DNA of 64,000 bases from Epiperipatus broadwayi (lineage: Eukaryota > Onychophora > Udeonychophora > Euonychophora > Peripatidae): assembly GCA_028023455.1 (NCBI GenBank), contig JAQFVV010006828.1, positions 248,001 through 312,000 on the forward strand. Reading direction: 5' to 3'. This document shows positions 33,465 through 46,641 of this stretch, one piece after another. The notes beneath the pieces are model-generated. The model was not told where the DNA came from. It made no database searches and saw nothing but the letters and a program-made list of their open reading frames with translations. Position 1 is the first letter of the stretch, and each line of letters starts with the position of its first letter. The position numbers and the translations under genes are program-made.

Positions 33465-36400
33465 CTTATTTGACTCCTTTTTTTTTCAAGTTACAATCAG
33501 CTTATTCATTTTATTATTGGCTACAAATTATAGATATATTATTTTTGTCTCTTTTATAAACTTAAGGTCATATTTATTTATATTGTATATAAATCATACT
33601 ACTAATAGAGAAACACACGTTATATTATAATTCTTATAGTAAATGATAAAAAAACTGCTTCCAAAATTAGTCAGTACAGTTTCACATATGGCATCTATTG
33701 ATTCTTGCTTCAGAGTTTTTCCATTATTTCATGGAAAATTATTTCATGATGAAATAGATTAAAAAATTAAATGATGGATTTGTTTTTTAATTTTGTTTGT
33801 TTATTATTCACTTAAAAATTAAAATTTAGTTGACTTTTTTTTAATTAAGCCATGGTATAAAAAAATTAAAAAAAAACCAGCCAATTGTATAAACACTATC
33901 ATTTATTACTGATTTCTTTATTTTTCCTTTTGTAAAAACTCAAAAATAAGGTTAAATTATTGACAAAGCCTAAAAACTTTTTTTCTAATCATTATTATTT
34001 TTATTTATATATTTTAAAAGAAAATTTGTGTACGGAAAAAAAAAAGAAATTTGTTTTAAGGCTATTTTACTGTCTCAGATTTTTTTTAATTTAAAGAATA
34101 TTGATAATTTGTCACTTATTTTCACTTCAGTGAATTTATTTTCAAATATATTTTAAATACAACAGCAAAACATAAGCAAAAATAAATAGTCGCTTTATTA
34201 AAATTCATTTTTGTAAATCATTTACAAAGTTTTGACTTTTAATGATAAAAATGTAGTAGAACGTATATATACATATATTATAATAATCAAAAGAAACAGA
34301 ATATCCACCGCTATGAATATACTTATCTTTTAAAAAGGAAAAAGGAAAGCATATAGCATATGTTTATTGACTAACACATAAATAAACCAATATATCTATT
34401 CAATAAAAAGGATAGTTTGCTTCTCACATTGATAACAACCAAGGTTTCAATAAATTAATTTGTGTGAGAGAATTGCTCATGATGCACTCAACAAATTATA
34501 AAACCAAATATTAAATTTTTATAATTGTCGAAGTATAATTCTGTGAGACTTTGTTACTTATTGTACTATAAAGACTTCAGTTCTAGTTTATATAAATTTC
34601 TTTATTATGTGTAATGCTATTTCTATACTGATAATATTGTTTATTATATTTCAATATATCACAGTAAACATTAGCATGCTTGATATCACAATTCATTTCT
34701 AAATAAAAATGAGATCTATAAGCAGAGGTTAAAATTTATGATCTACTATCCATAAAGTTTTAAATTATTTATACTAATTATCTTGTAATATTATGAATGT
34801 TGTGTACAATAATAGCAACTTTATTACCAACAGAAAAAGTATAATTTGTGAATATGTAGTACATTCATTTTTCTATAAAGAGGCAATGATAAGATATGTA
34901 TGTAAAATACATTGATATAAGTCACAATCTTTAAAGTACAATAACTAGATTCTTATCATCAGTAGGTTATAACAATAATATGTATTTCTTAATAAAACTG
35001 TGATATACTCTTAAAATTTCATTATATAAATAAACCCTAAAATATAGAAAACTAATTATTATATGTCAGGATTTCCAGTGCAATGTACAGGATATTAAAA
35101 TATAAATAAACAATGGGCAAAAATTATGTAATTATATTCAATGTAAAATCTGGTATATAAATCTGCAACTATGCACATCATTATATCAATATAAGTAAGC
35201 AGGAATTTCACATCTATGTTATTATACTCAAAACAGAACAATATATAGATGATAGAATTTTTATTTCAGACTTTAATAATTCAAATATATTCATGCTCAT
35301 TATTAATATTGATTGCATATAAAATATATTAAATGCATGCACATCTCATACTCAACATCTCCATAAATAAACAACAAATAAATCTATGCTTTTAAATTAA
35401 GTTATAATATCATTTATAACAAGATTCTATAAACTTAATAAAACTTAAAGCAAGCATTTAACATTTAATCACTCAAAATGTATAAAATGAAGTTCAAAAA
35501 TCATTTAAATTATGATCATTTGGATTGTCAAACAATCTCAATTGTCTATTCAATCTCTCCATACATTCACTTATTTTATTATAAAATTTATAAAAATTCA
35601 AAGTAATTTTTTATATATATTTTAACTCTGATAATACATATATTTGAATAGTAAAGAAGTTATTCTTATAATTGTATCAACAATAAATAACCCACCTGAA
35701 GCCTTTTACTATTGTTAAAACAAAACTAAATACTATTTAAATTTTAAATATTACAATTATTCAGTTATTATTATAAAATATGCATCACTTATAAAATATT
35801 TTAAAATACATAAAAAATAATATATCTATAATGATTATATACAAAAAGACCTATTTATAGATTTTAAATAGTTTATATTAAAATTTATATATAGTTTTTT
35901 GCCAACTTATACTCAACTACAATTGTTGATATAATGTCTAATTTTAATTTAAATTCAAATAATCTTGTGATCATTTGTTTTTGAGTTCTGATGTATATTC
36001 TAGCTTTTGGCTGCAATTCCTTTATTTTTCTGTTGTTTTACTTAATTTTGTTTATAACATTTGATATTGATGACCTTTTCTACATAATCCTTTATTATGT
36101 TTGTCAAGTTGCTATAGAAAATAAAACAATTCCCAATAATTGTTCCTAATGCATTCTGGAGATTCCCCTTTGAAGTCAGTTTATATATCTAGGGAGGAGC
36201 AGCCTGACTTTACAATGAAATCCATGTTCTGATTTTAGCCACTTTTAAAAAAACTGCAGATGATCCAATTTCTAACAATTTAAGAATATGCAGATATCAA
36301 ATTTCCTAAAATGTTTTTTTTTAATTATTTTTAAAAATAATGTTAATTATATGCATATATAAATTAACAATCTTTTATAAAGTCTTATAAGTTTAATATA

Positions 36401-37352
36401 TTAATCATATGTTATTATCTTTTTAATAATTAAATTTAAAATTCCTTTATTCAATAGATAAAATTACTTAATACAATATTTTAGATAATTCTTAAAATAT
36501 ATAATTTTATTATTAACTCACACATGCACACACATTATGCAATATAACAGAAATGTATTTGTTAGTGTTATAAGTTGTTTACCTCTTAAAATGTTTTAAA
36601 TATTATTATATTCAACTGGTTTTATGCTTCCCTTGATTTTCTGAGCTTCTTTCTAATTAATAAATTCCTATGCTATACCACACTTCCCAGCTTTGTCAGT
36701 TATGAAATAATAAAATATTGAAGTTATCTGAAATAATTATATTATTTTAGAATTTATGTATGTTACACTTAAATAATAAGTGTATAAATGTAGATTTTGT
36801 AACTGTCTACATAAAATGTCAACTAAGTAGATAGATTATATTTCATCAATTCATTTTATTTTTAAAGAATTTTCTTTCATTTTCTATTTTCAGGATATGA
36901 TAAAATTTTTAGTAAGTTTTAGTTCTTAACATAAAATTAGTGAAAACTGCTTAATATAAATAGTATTCAAGCTTATTCTGATTTGTGTTTAGAAATGTTG
37001 AGGTTTCAGCACAGCTGATTAAGAGGTTCCCCTGAAACTGGTATTGTTGCCTTTGTATTATCATAGTTTTTGTTCTGAATTTTTGATATCTTAGTTAAAT
37101 AATGCCATAGAGAGTGTTCAAATGCAGTCTTTCATAATATTAAAGTTATTCTATTTAATTTATAGTAATGTTTCAAAAATAATTTTATTGAGTGATTTGC
37201 AAGAGGAATAAAAAAGAACGATATAAAGAACTTGATATATTTTACAATTTTGTTAGAATTAGAAAACAAACCACTACATATAGTTATAATGAACGTAATA
37301 ATTTAATATATCCAGCACACAGTTCTTCTTTTCAAAATAGTTCATATATATC
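33462..37352. other. Very A+T-rich non-coding sequence
   Basis: No coding sequence, RNA gene or clear repeat was recognised in this 3.9-kb stretch. The small frame at 37192-37419 has no recognised domain and overlaps the foldback element that follows. Confidence 0.55.
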
Positions 37353-37656
37353 TAATATAGAAATAAAACAAACTAACTCCTTCTTTTTAAAACTTGATTG
37401 TAATAGAAAAGGGGAGTAAGATAAGGTATAAAAAAAAAAAAAGGAAAATTTTGGTTATGGATATATTTTGTAATTTTTAATTAATTTAATTTTTTTTTTT
37501 TTGGAATATGTGATATTTATTGTATATATATTTTATTTTAGTGTGCCTTGAAAAAGACTATAAAAAATAGTTGAAATGTCAGATTTCTTTTTCATGATTA
37601 TAGTCATAAAAAATCAAGTTTTAAAAAGGAGTTAGTTTGTTTTATTTCTATATTAT
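37353..37656. mobile_element. Foldback element with ~45-bp terminal inverted repeats
   Basis: The arms 37353-37398 and 37611-37656 are near-perfect inverted copies (AAACAAACTAACTCC / GGAGTTAGTTTGTTT inside them). Near the right arm, 37546-37582 carries a small hairpin motif, CCTTGAAAAAGACTAT...ATAGTTGAAATGTCAG. The same motif, with eight base differences in 37, occurs at 48157-48193 next to the right arm of another inverted-repeat element. No transposase is encoded. Confidence 0.7.
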
Positions 37657-40086
37657 AATGAATGTATAAAAAAAAGCAATTGAGAAATTATAGTTAAATC
37701 ACGTCACTATAGGTTAGAGTAGTGATAAATAAATCACCATGTAGCTGCAAATATATCTGGAGGAATATTTCTTTGTCTATTTAATTGTGTCTAGTTTATT
37801 TCTAAATGTGTTCAGATGTCTTCTTGCATTACTATCATAAAGAAATAACTATCTTGTGATTCACAGAGCATAAAGTATAAATATGAGAGTTTTATTTCTG
37901 CAAAGCAAGCTTTTGGAAAAGAATTAATGATCAATTGAATTGTACTATTATATTTCCAAAATATTTTTGTGATGTATGAATGCACATCCTATATGCTGCT
38001 ACACTTATCAAAAAAGGTGTTTTTGATCTTCCTTGAAACATATTTAAAATTCAGTTTCTACATTGACAAGAGTTCTCTTACGTTTCAAAGAGTATAATGT
38101 AGGCAAAGATCACATGATTATTTTGAGCATAAAATTGAAATATTTTGGCTAAAGTGTTCAATATTTAAATCTTTTTATTACTTTTCTATTATCAATGCCA
38201 AGCATTGAAGAGTCAGCACTTTCATTTATATTTAAAAGACTGCATTTTCCAATATTCCCACTTCTCTTATGGAAATATTATGTTAATATTTGTCATTAGG
38301 TTAATAGTTGCTAGAATTATTTGAAGATGTTTTGTGCAATGGATGAAGCTTATCTGTTGGTGTTACTTTAAGTATTGTTTTCAGATGTGAAAATAATCTT
38401 ATCATGGCTGACATATGGTTAATAGATTTTTGGTTTTTGTACACATAAATTAAATGTAATCCCATTCACTTTTGAATACTATAAAACTGTAATTTTTTGA
38501 GTAAAATTGAAAGTATTTTTCTTGTAAACAAAAGCTTTCTGCACACTGAATAAACACTGAGGTGAATGATTTTGTAAAGATTATGGCAGGTAAATATGTT
38601 TTCTCTCTGATAATAAGTATGTTGATGAGAGATACCTTAGAATAGAGTGACAGGGTTTTTCTAATTTTGGTCCTTTAGTTTGAATAATATAACAGAGTAA
38701 ACTATAGCTCCTAAGTATATAGTCTAATAAATCCACCTTTAAATAATATTTTTTTCTTTAGAAAGAAAAGGCCAGAAATGAATCTGGACATGAATATTAT
38801 ATAATATTATAACATCTGATGTTTATTGCCTACTCACTTCTGTGATAAATGTTCTAAAATAGAATGAAAAGAAATGCTTTTGAGAAGATTCTTGGAAACA
38901 TTTTTATTAATTAAAATATTACTGTTTGTAATTTTATTAATTATAATAACATCAACTTATTTATTTTAATTACATTAATTAATTTGTTTTTTAAAAGCCC
39001 ATATACTTTTTTTAAGTTAAAAGTCAATTTTGCTAAATTTATATAATTTGTCATTTCAAATTTATTCATTAGAAAAATATACATGTATTATAATTTTACA
39101 ATATATTCAATTTTATCCATTGTTTTATTATTTGTCTTAGTTATAAATTTTATTTAATCTGCATTTTGTTATGTTCAATGTTTCTAAATTGGATTTGTTT
39201 TTAAAGTTTATTATAAATTATTTTTTAAAAGTCAGTTATTTAATTTATTTTTAAATATTTATTGTAATAGGAAAATGTACAATATTACCTACTTACAGAT
39301 ATAAATTTTGATAATTTTTTTTTTTAAAAAAAATAAAGTTAAATAGTTTTATATTAGTGATTTTTCCTTTTATTGTTAAGTAAAAAAAAAACAGTAAGAA
39401 AGTTTTTGATCAAAGATGGTTTCTATTTGATATCATGAAATTTTCAAACTAATTTCTGCTAAAAAGTTTTATTCTGAAATAAAACCTAAATATCTGATAC
39501 TTACTAATTAACAAATATTTAATTATTTTACAAACAATAATAAGCAAGTGATGAAAATTATATGGTAATTTATTTCTCTTCTAATTAAAGAACAATACAG
39601 CACAAGCACAATAATGACTTTACTTTTATTATAATTTCATTTAATACTTGATTTTATCACTGATAGATTCTGATGTATAGATGATATAATTTGAACCAAA
39701 ATCTAAACATTTCCAAATTACATCAATGGACAGCTTTTTTAGTTCAATTTTTAATCATCAAGCAAATATAACAGAAAAATGTATAACAACTCTCTGCAAT
39801 AAAATACAATATAACATTGCAAATGGTAGCTTAGCTAAATTTAATTTTTAAAACTGATATATTTAAAAAGTATTACATTTAAAATTCAATATTTTACAGT
39901 TAAATTTATATTAAAATTTATAGAATTTTATTCTATAATTACATAATTATTTAAATAGTTGATGAATTTTTGCATTTCCATTTATTTAATAATAATTATT
40001 AATTGGTTCTTTAATTATGTTAAAATATATTATATATCAAAATTAATATTAAAAAATGATGTTACTTGAAATATTAATTTATTATA
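37657..40086. other. Non-coding sequence
   Basis: Nothing recognised. Confidence 0.5.
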
Positions 40087-40532
40087 TAAAAGAGGATCCT
40101 TTTACTTGAACAAAAAATTCAAACAAAAGAACTATTATCGGTTTAACAGAAAAAAGTGGTTTGGCCTCAGGCATTATCAGTTAGTAGTAATTGATAATTT
40201 CTTGATAACATCAAAGATTATTTATTTTTACATGGGTATTATCTTTTCATTTTTATTTATTATAGTAACAATCCATGAAAATGTTTAATTCAACTGGAAA
40301 AATTAAAAACATTATTTGCAGAATGTTTAAGAAAGATATTGTTAAGTTTAAAGCAAAAGAGGACCCTTTTACTTTACCAAAAACCTCAAACAAAAGAACT
40401 ATTTAAAGTTGAATAAACAAACTAATTTGGCCTCAGGAATTATCAATTGTAACATAAAAGGTTAAAGGTTATTTTTATTTACATGGATGTTATCTCCTCA
40501 TTTTTATTTTTTATGGAAATATTTAACTCAAT
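40087..40532. repeat. Diverged tandem duplication, unit about 190-200 bp
   Basis: 40087-40298 and about 40354-40530 are direct copies at roughly three-quarters identity by eye (AAAGAGGA(T/C)CC, AAACAAAAGAACTATT, TTTGGCCTCAGG and TTTACATGG shared in order). The 60-codon frame in the first copy is not conserved in the second. Confidence 0.7.
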
Positions 40533-42298
40533 TTATATATACATATTTATAGTAAAACAATTCACTAGAATAAAACTACAAAATTTTAAAAAATGCCTAT
40601 ATAAAATTGAAGATTAATATCCTTTGCTATATCCAGCAAATTTGGATTTACATTTTTTTTTACTTTTATTCTGATAAATATATGTGCTACTGTTTAATTC
40701 AAAGATTTAAATATTCTAAGAGCTAAAAGCAGTAATGCTTTTAAATTTATTTATGCAAATTTATCATTATGACTTCCATTTTTGTTTTTTTCTTCATAAT
40801 TATTTTTATAGCTGATTCTGAATATGATCAAGTTTTGACAGAAACATCAATTATAATTATAAAGAAAAGAGTAAAAGATGTTTTCTACAATCTTTATAAT
40901 TTATGATTAATCATAGAATGTTATAAATGATTTTACAAGTGAATATGGATTTACTGTTTATATAGGCAAAAATAAAATTAAAAATATAATAAATATATTG
41001 CAAAGATTTGTGCAATATCTTTTTTGAATTAAGTATTCACATAATAATGAATATCTGGCAATTAATGAATGTACTCACAGAAATGATAACTTTTTTTAAT
41101 ATTTAGCTCTATTACTGCCTAGCATACTTTGATACATTTACTACATTCATTTTTTGGTATATAGTAAATATATTGAAAGCATGTTAGGCAGTAATAAAGT
41201 TAAATATTTAAAAAAAAACTACATTTTCTGTGAATATAAAAAAAGAAATAGTAACAATTGAATTATAATACAAATTAAGAATAAAAGCAGACTATGGAAT
41301 ATAAATATGCCAAAGTCCAACTAAGAACACATTCAAAGAAATCTTTAAAAGTTTAAAGCTGTCCATTATTGATGTTGATTTTTTAAAAGTTTCCCAAATA
41401 TGAAGGTATTTTTAAGTAAAATTTTAGCGAGAAAAAAAGATAAATGGGGGTTTAATTGCCTTTATAGAAAAGTTATGGAAGATAATAGTGACTTATATTC
41501 ATCTGTCATATTTATAATTTGAATTTTGAATTCATACAGAGTTTTACATTTTCTCAGTAACTGGATCTTCTCCATGTAACCTTAAAAATATTATCAAATA
41601 ACTAGTTTATACAAAAGTCAAATAGCAATATAATGTAAGTCATCATATACTTGCTTAGTTATTTTTAGATGAATAATATAACTTCCAAAAATAATCCAAT
41701 AGTTGAGAATGATAAAATAAACAAAAGCATAATTCCAATACATTGCAATCTTCATCACTGGTAATGGAGTTATCAAAAAATATAAAGGTTTAATTGAAAC
41801 CTTGGGTATTTTTGCATGATCATGAAATAAAAGAAAGTTAATAAAAAATATGATATCGTGAATATAATTAAACTATCTATATTGACTTTTTTAGGTATAT
41901 ACTATTTTTATTGAGATACTTTATGAAGTACTATTTGAAATTAATACTGTATTAAAATGTTTTGAAATAAATTGTGTTTATCTAAATAAATTTTAGAAGT
42001 TGATTAAGTTGTCAATGATTTTTATGAAGTCATTATAATTACAAACTTTGGTAAATATTTTATTATGGAATGTAAAAAATAAAGTGTATTTGAATATATA
42101 AGATTAAATATATGACTAAAATATTATGAATAATAATAGTAAATAAATTATATGTTTATTTCTTGGAAATTTATATGATGTTTGAACATCAATACATTGT
42201 GGAATTAGAAACAACAATTTCATTAAATAAATAATCAAATTGTTTTATGGCTTTGAAATTCATAAAAAATTTAAATACTGAAAGTACCAGAACTTGAA
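40533..42298. other. Non-coding sequence with one imperfect hairpin (41075-41233)
   Basis: Arms 41075-41143 and 41162-41233 are imperfect reverse complements. Inside them ACTGCCTA at about 41114-41121 pairs with TAGGCAGT at about 41185-41192. The hairpin suits a small MITE. No coding sequence was recognised in the rest. Confidence 0.5.
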
Positions 42299-42460
42299 TT
42301 GACCCAATTACCTTCTGCTCCAGTACTCTATTACTGCACTAAATCATGCAGGGCAACAAGTTTATTCTCTTATTCAAACTCAGATTTTTGGTATCAGTTA
42401 TTATCAGTTCAAGAAAATTTAACTTTTGAGCCATACATCAGCATGACTTTGCTAAATTGC
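42299..42460 (+). pseudogene. Possible gypsy RT/RNase H fragment
   Basis: The frame reads SAPVLYYCTKSCRATSLFSY, then SNSDFWYQLLSVQEN. In Ty3/gypsy polyproteins the RT-RNase H junction runs (T/S)(A/S)PVL.(Y/F)(Y/F)D.....(T)L..DAS..GLGA(V)L.Q. The order of PVL, YY, T/SL, S-D-F and LL..Q is kept, but the catalytic DAS is lost. The match is weak and short and could be chance. Confidence 0.3.
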
Positions 42461-43452
42461 TTGCAGAATAAAAATAACAAATTATAGGGTATTTGTTGAT
42501 AACCTGAAGCTTGCAGTACATATAAATACAGTGACATATAAAAAAATTCATATGTAAATATTTCTAATGCTTAATAATATTGAAAAAAAATTTCATCTCA
42601 TCTGTAAGTATTTCTAATACTCAAATATTGATAAAAAAAATGCTATCTCAAGTTGATAACTCAACATTAGTTAATGTTATATTTAGTTAATAATAACTCG
42701 TAGTTCATAAAATGTATTTGTCAAAGCTAAATAGAATCTATGATTGTTTAAAAGAAAAATGAAATCTAAATGATTATTTCTTTTTGTTACAGACTCTAAT
42801 GTATTGATTAATTTTCCACCATAATAAAAACATTTCTGAAGGTAAGAAATAATCTAACTACAATTGGGAAGAGCCAGCTTTGTTTCTAATGATGCAATTA
42901 TCATTGAGAAAAACTTTTAAGATTGCTAATGGCCACAGCTACATTTGAGAGGAAAGAAAATTTCCTGATGTTAAGAAAAGATATATTACTTACATAAACA
43001 CTGCATGCTTAAAATGTGATTAATGAGTAAACATGAATATAAAAAAAATATTACTAAATAAATCTCAATAATATATAAAGCAAACCCTCGGAGAGCTTAC
43101 CAAATTTAAAAAATAAATTTAATATAAATAAAACAGGTTTAATATAGTAACATAATGATAATACAACTGATAAAAATATGGATAAGTAAATCAAAAAAAA
43201 TTATTACTCTATATATAAAAAGAAAAGAGCATTTGATGCATATATCATACATGCAAGCATGGAAAATAGATAAAAGTAACGTTAAATAGTAACAATACAA
43301 CTAAAGATATTTTTACTACTTATGGACAATTTAAGTGTATCAATCATTAAAACTTTAATTCTATCATAACTTAAACAAAAAAGCCAATTCCAACTTTTCA
43401 AAATGTTCACAAATTTAAGGGGGAGGGGGGGATTATTTATAAACAAGTAAAA

Positions 43453-43512
43453 CTACGAGAATTTTTCTTGCTTCTTAGCTTCTGAGCTGTTGAATAAGTT
43501 GAAACTGACTTT
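43453..43512 (-). CDS. Candidate terminal exon of an unidentified host gene
   Basis: On the minus strand, acceptor AGACAAACATTTCAG (to 43513) is followed in phase 0 by KVSFNLFNSSEAKKQEKFS and a TAG at 43453-43455. The upstream candidate exon (44600-44732) ends exactly at a codon boundary with a consensus donor, so the two join in frame. The intron would be about 1.1 kb and contains the palindrome at 44124-44321. The Lys-rich, polar end looks like an ordinary protein C-terminus. The 3' UTR would run toward 43380; no perfect AATAAA was seen there, though AATTAAAG occurs. No family recognised. Confidence 0.35.
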   Translation of the reverse strand, partial: KVSFNLFNSSEAKKQEKFS

Positions 43513-44123
43513 CTGAAATGTTTGTCTTTTAATGGTGATATATTTTGCTGTCTTAGTTTTAGATTTTTTACTAGTAAAGAAATCAATATGATACCAATAT
43601 GCATTTGAAGTCTTAATCTAAAAATATGTGGGTTAATTCCAATAGTATTAGATATACTATTATCAGAATGAGGCTGTATTTATAACATGTGATTTATTTG
43701 CCCTATCATTTTGCTTATAAATATTGAAATCGATAATCTGCTTAGATTTAGAAACAAGTTGAGTTTTAATTAAAATATTTGATTTTAACTTTATCAACAG
43801 AAACTGTAATTAAGACATTCAAATATCAAAGATTATACTACAAACTTTTTCAATTGGTCAAATGATATCAAAGAATAGATTGATTGGCTAAAAAAGGTGA
43901 GAACTAGATATATTTCAAAACTATCAGCTAAAAAAACTAAAAAAAGATCATGAGTATGGCTTAATATTCTCTAGGGATATTTCAAGTTTTACTTTAGAAC
44001 CATTTTTGATTTATCCCTAACAAATTAGATTTGAAAAGGATTAATTAAATAATTGTAAAATCTTAAAATATATATACTTTAAAATAAAATCCTTGTTTTT
44101 ACTTCACTTTCAAGTGGTAAGTG

Positions 44124-44321
44124 TTAACTTGTGCTTTATGCAAAAAAGTGAAGCTTAGTATTATTAGAAAAAGGTTTATAGGCTTAGCACTTCTGGGGAA
44201 TGTAGGTGTCCATATTCACAGCCTATCTTGGGAGAGACCTAAGTTCCCCAAAAGCACTAAGCCATATAAATATCTTTCTAATAATATTAAGCTTCACTTT
44301 TTTGCATAAAGCACAAGTTAA
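44124..44321. repeat. 198-bp palindromic foldback repeat
   Basis: The outer ~78 bp on each side are near-perfect reverse complements (TTAACTTGTGCTTTATGC at the left, its complement at the right) around a ~43-bp core. Each end carries TTAA, but because the arms are symmetric this cannot be read as a target duplication. The plus-strand frame 44121-44309 is a by-product of the palindrome. It lies inside the intron between the two minus-strand candidate exons. Confidence 0.85.
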
Positions 44322-44599
44322 AACATACTTTAAAATAGAAAATATTTGCAAAAAATTTATGTGACTGATGAAAACTCGTTTTTTTAATATTCTGCTTTAA
44401 CATTTGTTCTCATTTCTATCAATATAAATTCTCAAATTCTAAATTGTATACTCTTTCAGTATTTGATACTTATTAAATTTTATAGCTGCATAGTCAATAA
44501 TGATCCATGTATTTTTAATAGATAGATATATTGTTAACTAGGTAAATATATAAATGGATAAGTGCTTAAATGGCTGAATGAATGAATAGTTTGACTTAC

Positions 44600-44732
44600 C
44601 TGCATAATAGGAATGTGTTTGTATGACAACTTTTTTTTATCAATCATTGTAGGTCTCTCAGCTTTTTTCCCTCTTTTTATTCTCTTTTTTACTTCATCTC
44701 TCCTTATAGGTATATTTATCTTGACTAAGAAC
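44600..44732 (-). CDS. Candidate internal exon (133 bp) of an unidentified host gene
   Basis: On the minus strand the exon is bounded by a strong acceptor (TTTTATAATGTTTTTAG, to 44733) and a consensus donor (CAG/GTAAGT, from 44599). Only one frame is open. Its first base completes a codon, then 44 codons follow, including FLVKINIPIRRDEVKKRIKR, GKKAERPTMIDKKKL and SYKHIPIMQ. The segment is strongly basic (about one third Lys/Arg), as in a nucleic-acid- or cytoskeleton-binding region. It ends in phase 0, which matches the start of the candidate terminal exon at 43512. Upstream exons were not found, so they may lie beyond the LTR element or outside the window. I do not recognise the protein. Confidence 0.5.
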
Positions 44733-46509
44733 CTAAAAACATTATAAAATGAAACTATTTCAAACATATAAATAAAACTGATGACATACCTGCTATTGCT
44801 AGTTAAATTATTTTAAGTTATACTTGCTAGTTTTATGTAAAACATAAACATCTTAGTAATATATTTTTTGATAACAAAATTCTTTTTTTTTTTAGTTTTT
44901 AAAGTGGTTTTTCAGGATAATCTTTACATTTCTTTCATTTTAAAAATCTCTTCAGATAACCTTGTTGATATTCCATATTGTTGCTACTTTCGCACTTTCT
45001 TCTATTCAGGAAACACTCTTAACCTCCATTACCAAGAAGCCTTTAATGTCTGACAAAGTATAACTATTTCTTTTTAACAACATTTTATATTTAAGTTTCT
45101 CACTTTTTTCTTATGTAGCTCATTTATTTAAATAATTTATAAAATCTTTTTTATTAGTATTAAAGATTTTAAGTAATTATACATAATTTAAAAGAAAATT
45201 TTTAAAATTTTATTTAAAAAAATAATATATATGTATATGTTTATACACACACACGCACAAAAGACCCCAAAAAATGCTATATCCTATTTAATCTAATTAA
45301 CCAAATGCCGGACAGTGATGGTTTGAACATTCTCTTTCATTATTCATCTACAAGGGATTGTTAGAAAAGTTTTGGATTTGAAGTGGCCTATTTAAAGGCT
45401 GTTTTTATCTACTTATTTCTGTATTTTAAATAATGATTCAATCGTCTTAGGATGTAAGTAATATTGTGATGTAAAAATTTGAATGTTAATTTCTATTGAA
45501 AATTGATCTAAAATTTATGTTGTTCATCAAAATTTACTCTAAACTTTAAGTACTCAGCAAATGTCAAACTCAGGCATTATTTTTTATTAAAATTGTTGAA
45601 TTTATTTAAGTTTTGAAAACTCCATTTACTTAATTTAAACAAACTTATGCTATTAGGTAATAATCCTTATTTTTTATTTTCAATAGTATGCAAAATAAAT
45701 TTAGTATTTTTATTTTTAAATACAATAAAACATATATTATTGACTGGTGATATATCAAGTAATCTCATCATTATTTAAGATATAAATAATTAGTCATTTA
45801 TTTATATGAAAAGGTTCAAATTTTTATTTCATCTATATATAATATGATAATCTTTTTGTCTCAAGATTGTTCTTTTATATAGAGATCTTTATCATCACAT
45901 CATCATCGTATTATTTAGATTATTTTCAATGATTATCTTTTGTTGTTGTTTAAGAAGAAAAATTAATTAAATTTCGAATAAAAAATATAAACAGTAAATA
46001 AAGTCAATGAATAATGTATTTTTATTATTTTAAGTAGTTTAGAAGCAGTTAAACAAACCTGAAATTAATATCAATAATGTATGCAATTATATAAAACTCT
46101 CATAGATGTTACTAGTAATAAATTATTAGGATTTTATGAGAGGAAAATGAAAGAAAAATAAAAATTACCGTATATGCAGATCTTTAGTCACATTTTTATT
46201 GAAAAATATAGCCTCAATATAGATAAATATATAGTATTTTCACTATTAAGTCTCTCCAGTTTTGTATGTTTCTTGCAAAAAAATCTAAATAAATGTATAT
46301 GAAATCCATACTAATCTTTTAACATAATCCATTTATATTTTATGGGATGTTTTTAATACTGTCTTGTTAATAAAAGATACCTTTGTTCAAACTTATACTT
46401 TAACACCCCATAAAATAGAATTTGCAAATTTAAATGAAATTAATTTCAATAATATTTTTATTTATTTAGTATATAAATACAGGATATGTTATCATTAAAA
46501 AAACCAATC
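44733..46509. other. A+T-rich non-coding sequence, possibly intronic
   Basis: Nothing coding was recognised on either strand. If the minus-strand exons are real, this is part of an upstream intron. A short (CA)n run lies near 45245. Confidence 0.45.
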
Positions 46510-46641
46510 AACAGTTAGACAATCCCAGTATAAATAACAATCAACAATTTCAAACTGTTGTCAAGGTAACTCTTTGTCTTGAAAAATAGTTTGAAAATAT
46601 TGATTGTTATTAATATTGAGATTGTCTAAGTATTGACTGTT
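46510..46641. repeat. Imperfect inverted repeat
   Basis: 46510-46556 pairs with 46588-46641 (AACAGTTAGACAATC / GATTGTCTAAGTATTGACTGTT and AACAATCAA / TTGATTGTT). The loop is about 31 nt. Suits a MITE-like element. Confidence 0.65.

Noticed and set aside
33364-33630. 88-codon frame following the RTE protein
   Set aside because: It overlaps the RTE end in another frame and reads through the (TA)n tail, giving alternating Ile-Tyr.
37546-37582. Hammerhead ribozyme
   Set aside because: The GAAA and a stem are present, but the CUGANGA core is not matched and no partner stem with a cleavage triplet could be drawn.
42793-42841. 49-nt segment with a strong acceptor (TTTTTGTTACAG) and an AG/GTAAG donor
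   Set aside because: All three frames contain stops; at most a non-coding exon, with no other support.
44121-44309. 62-codon plus-strand frame
   Set aside because: It lies entirely within a palindrome and opposite the intron of the minus-strand candidate gene; its sequence is dictated by the inverted arms.
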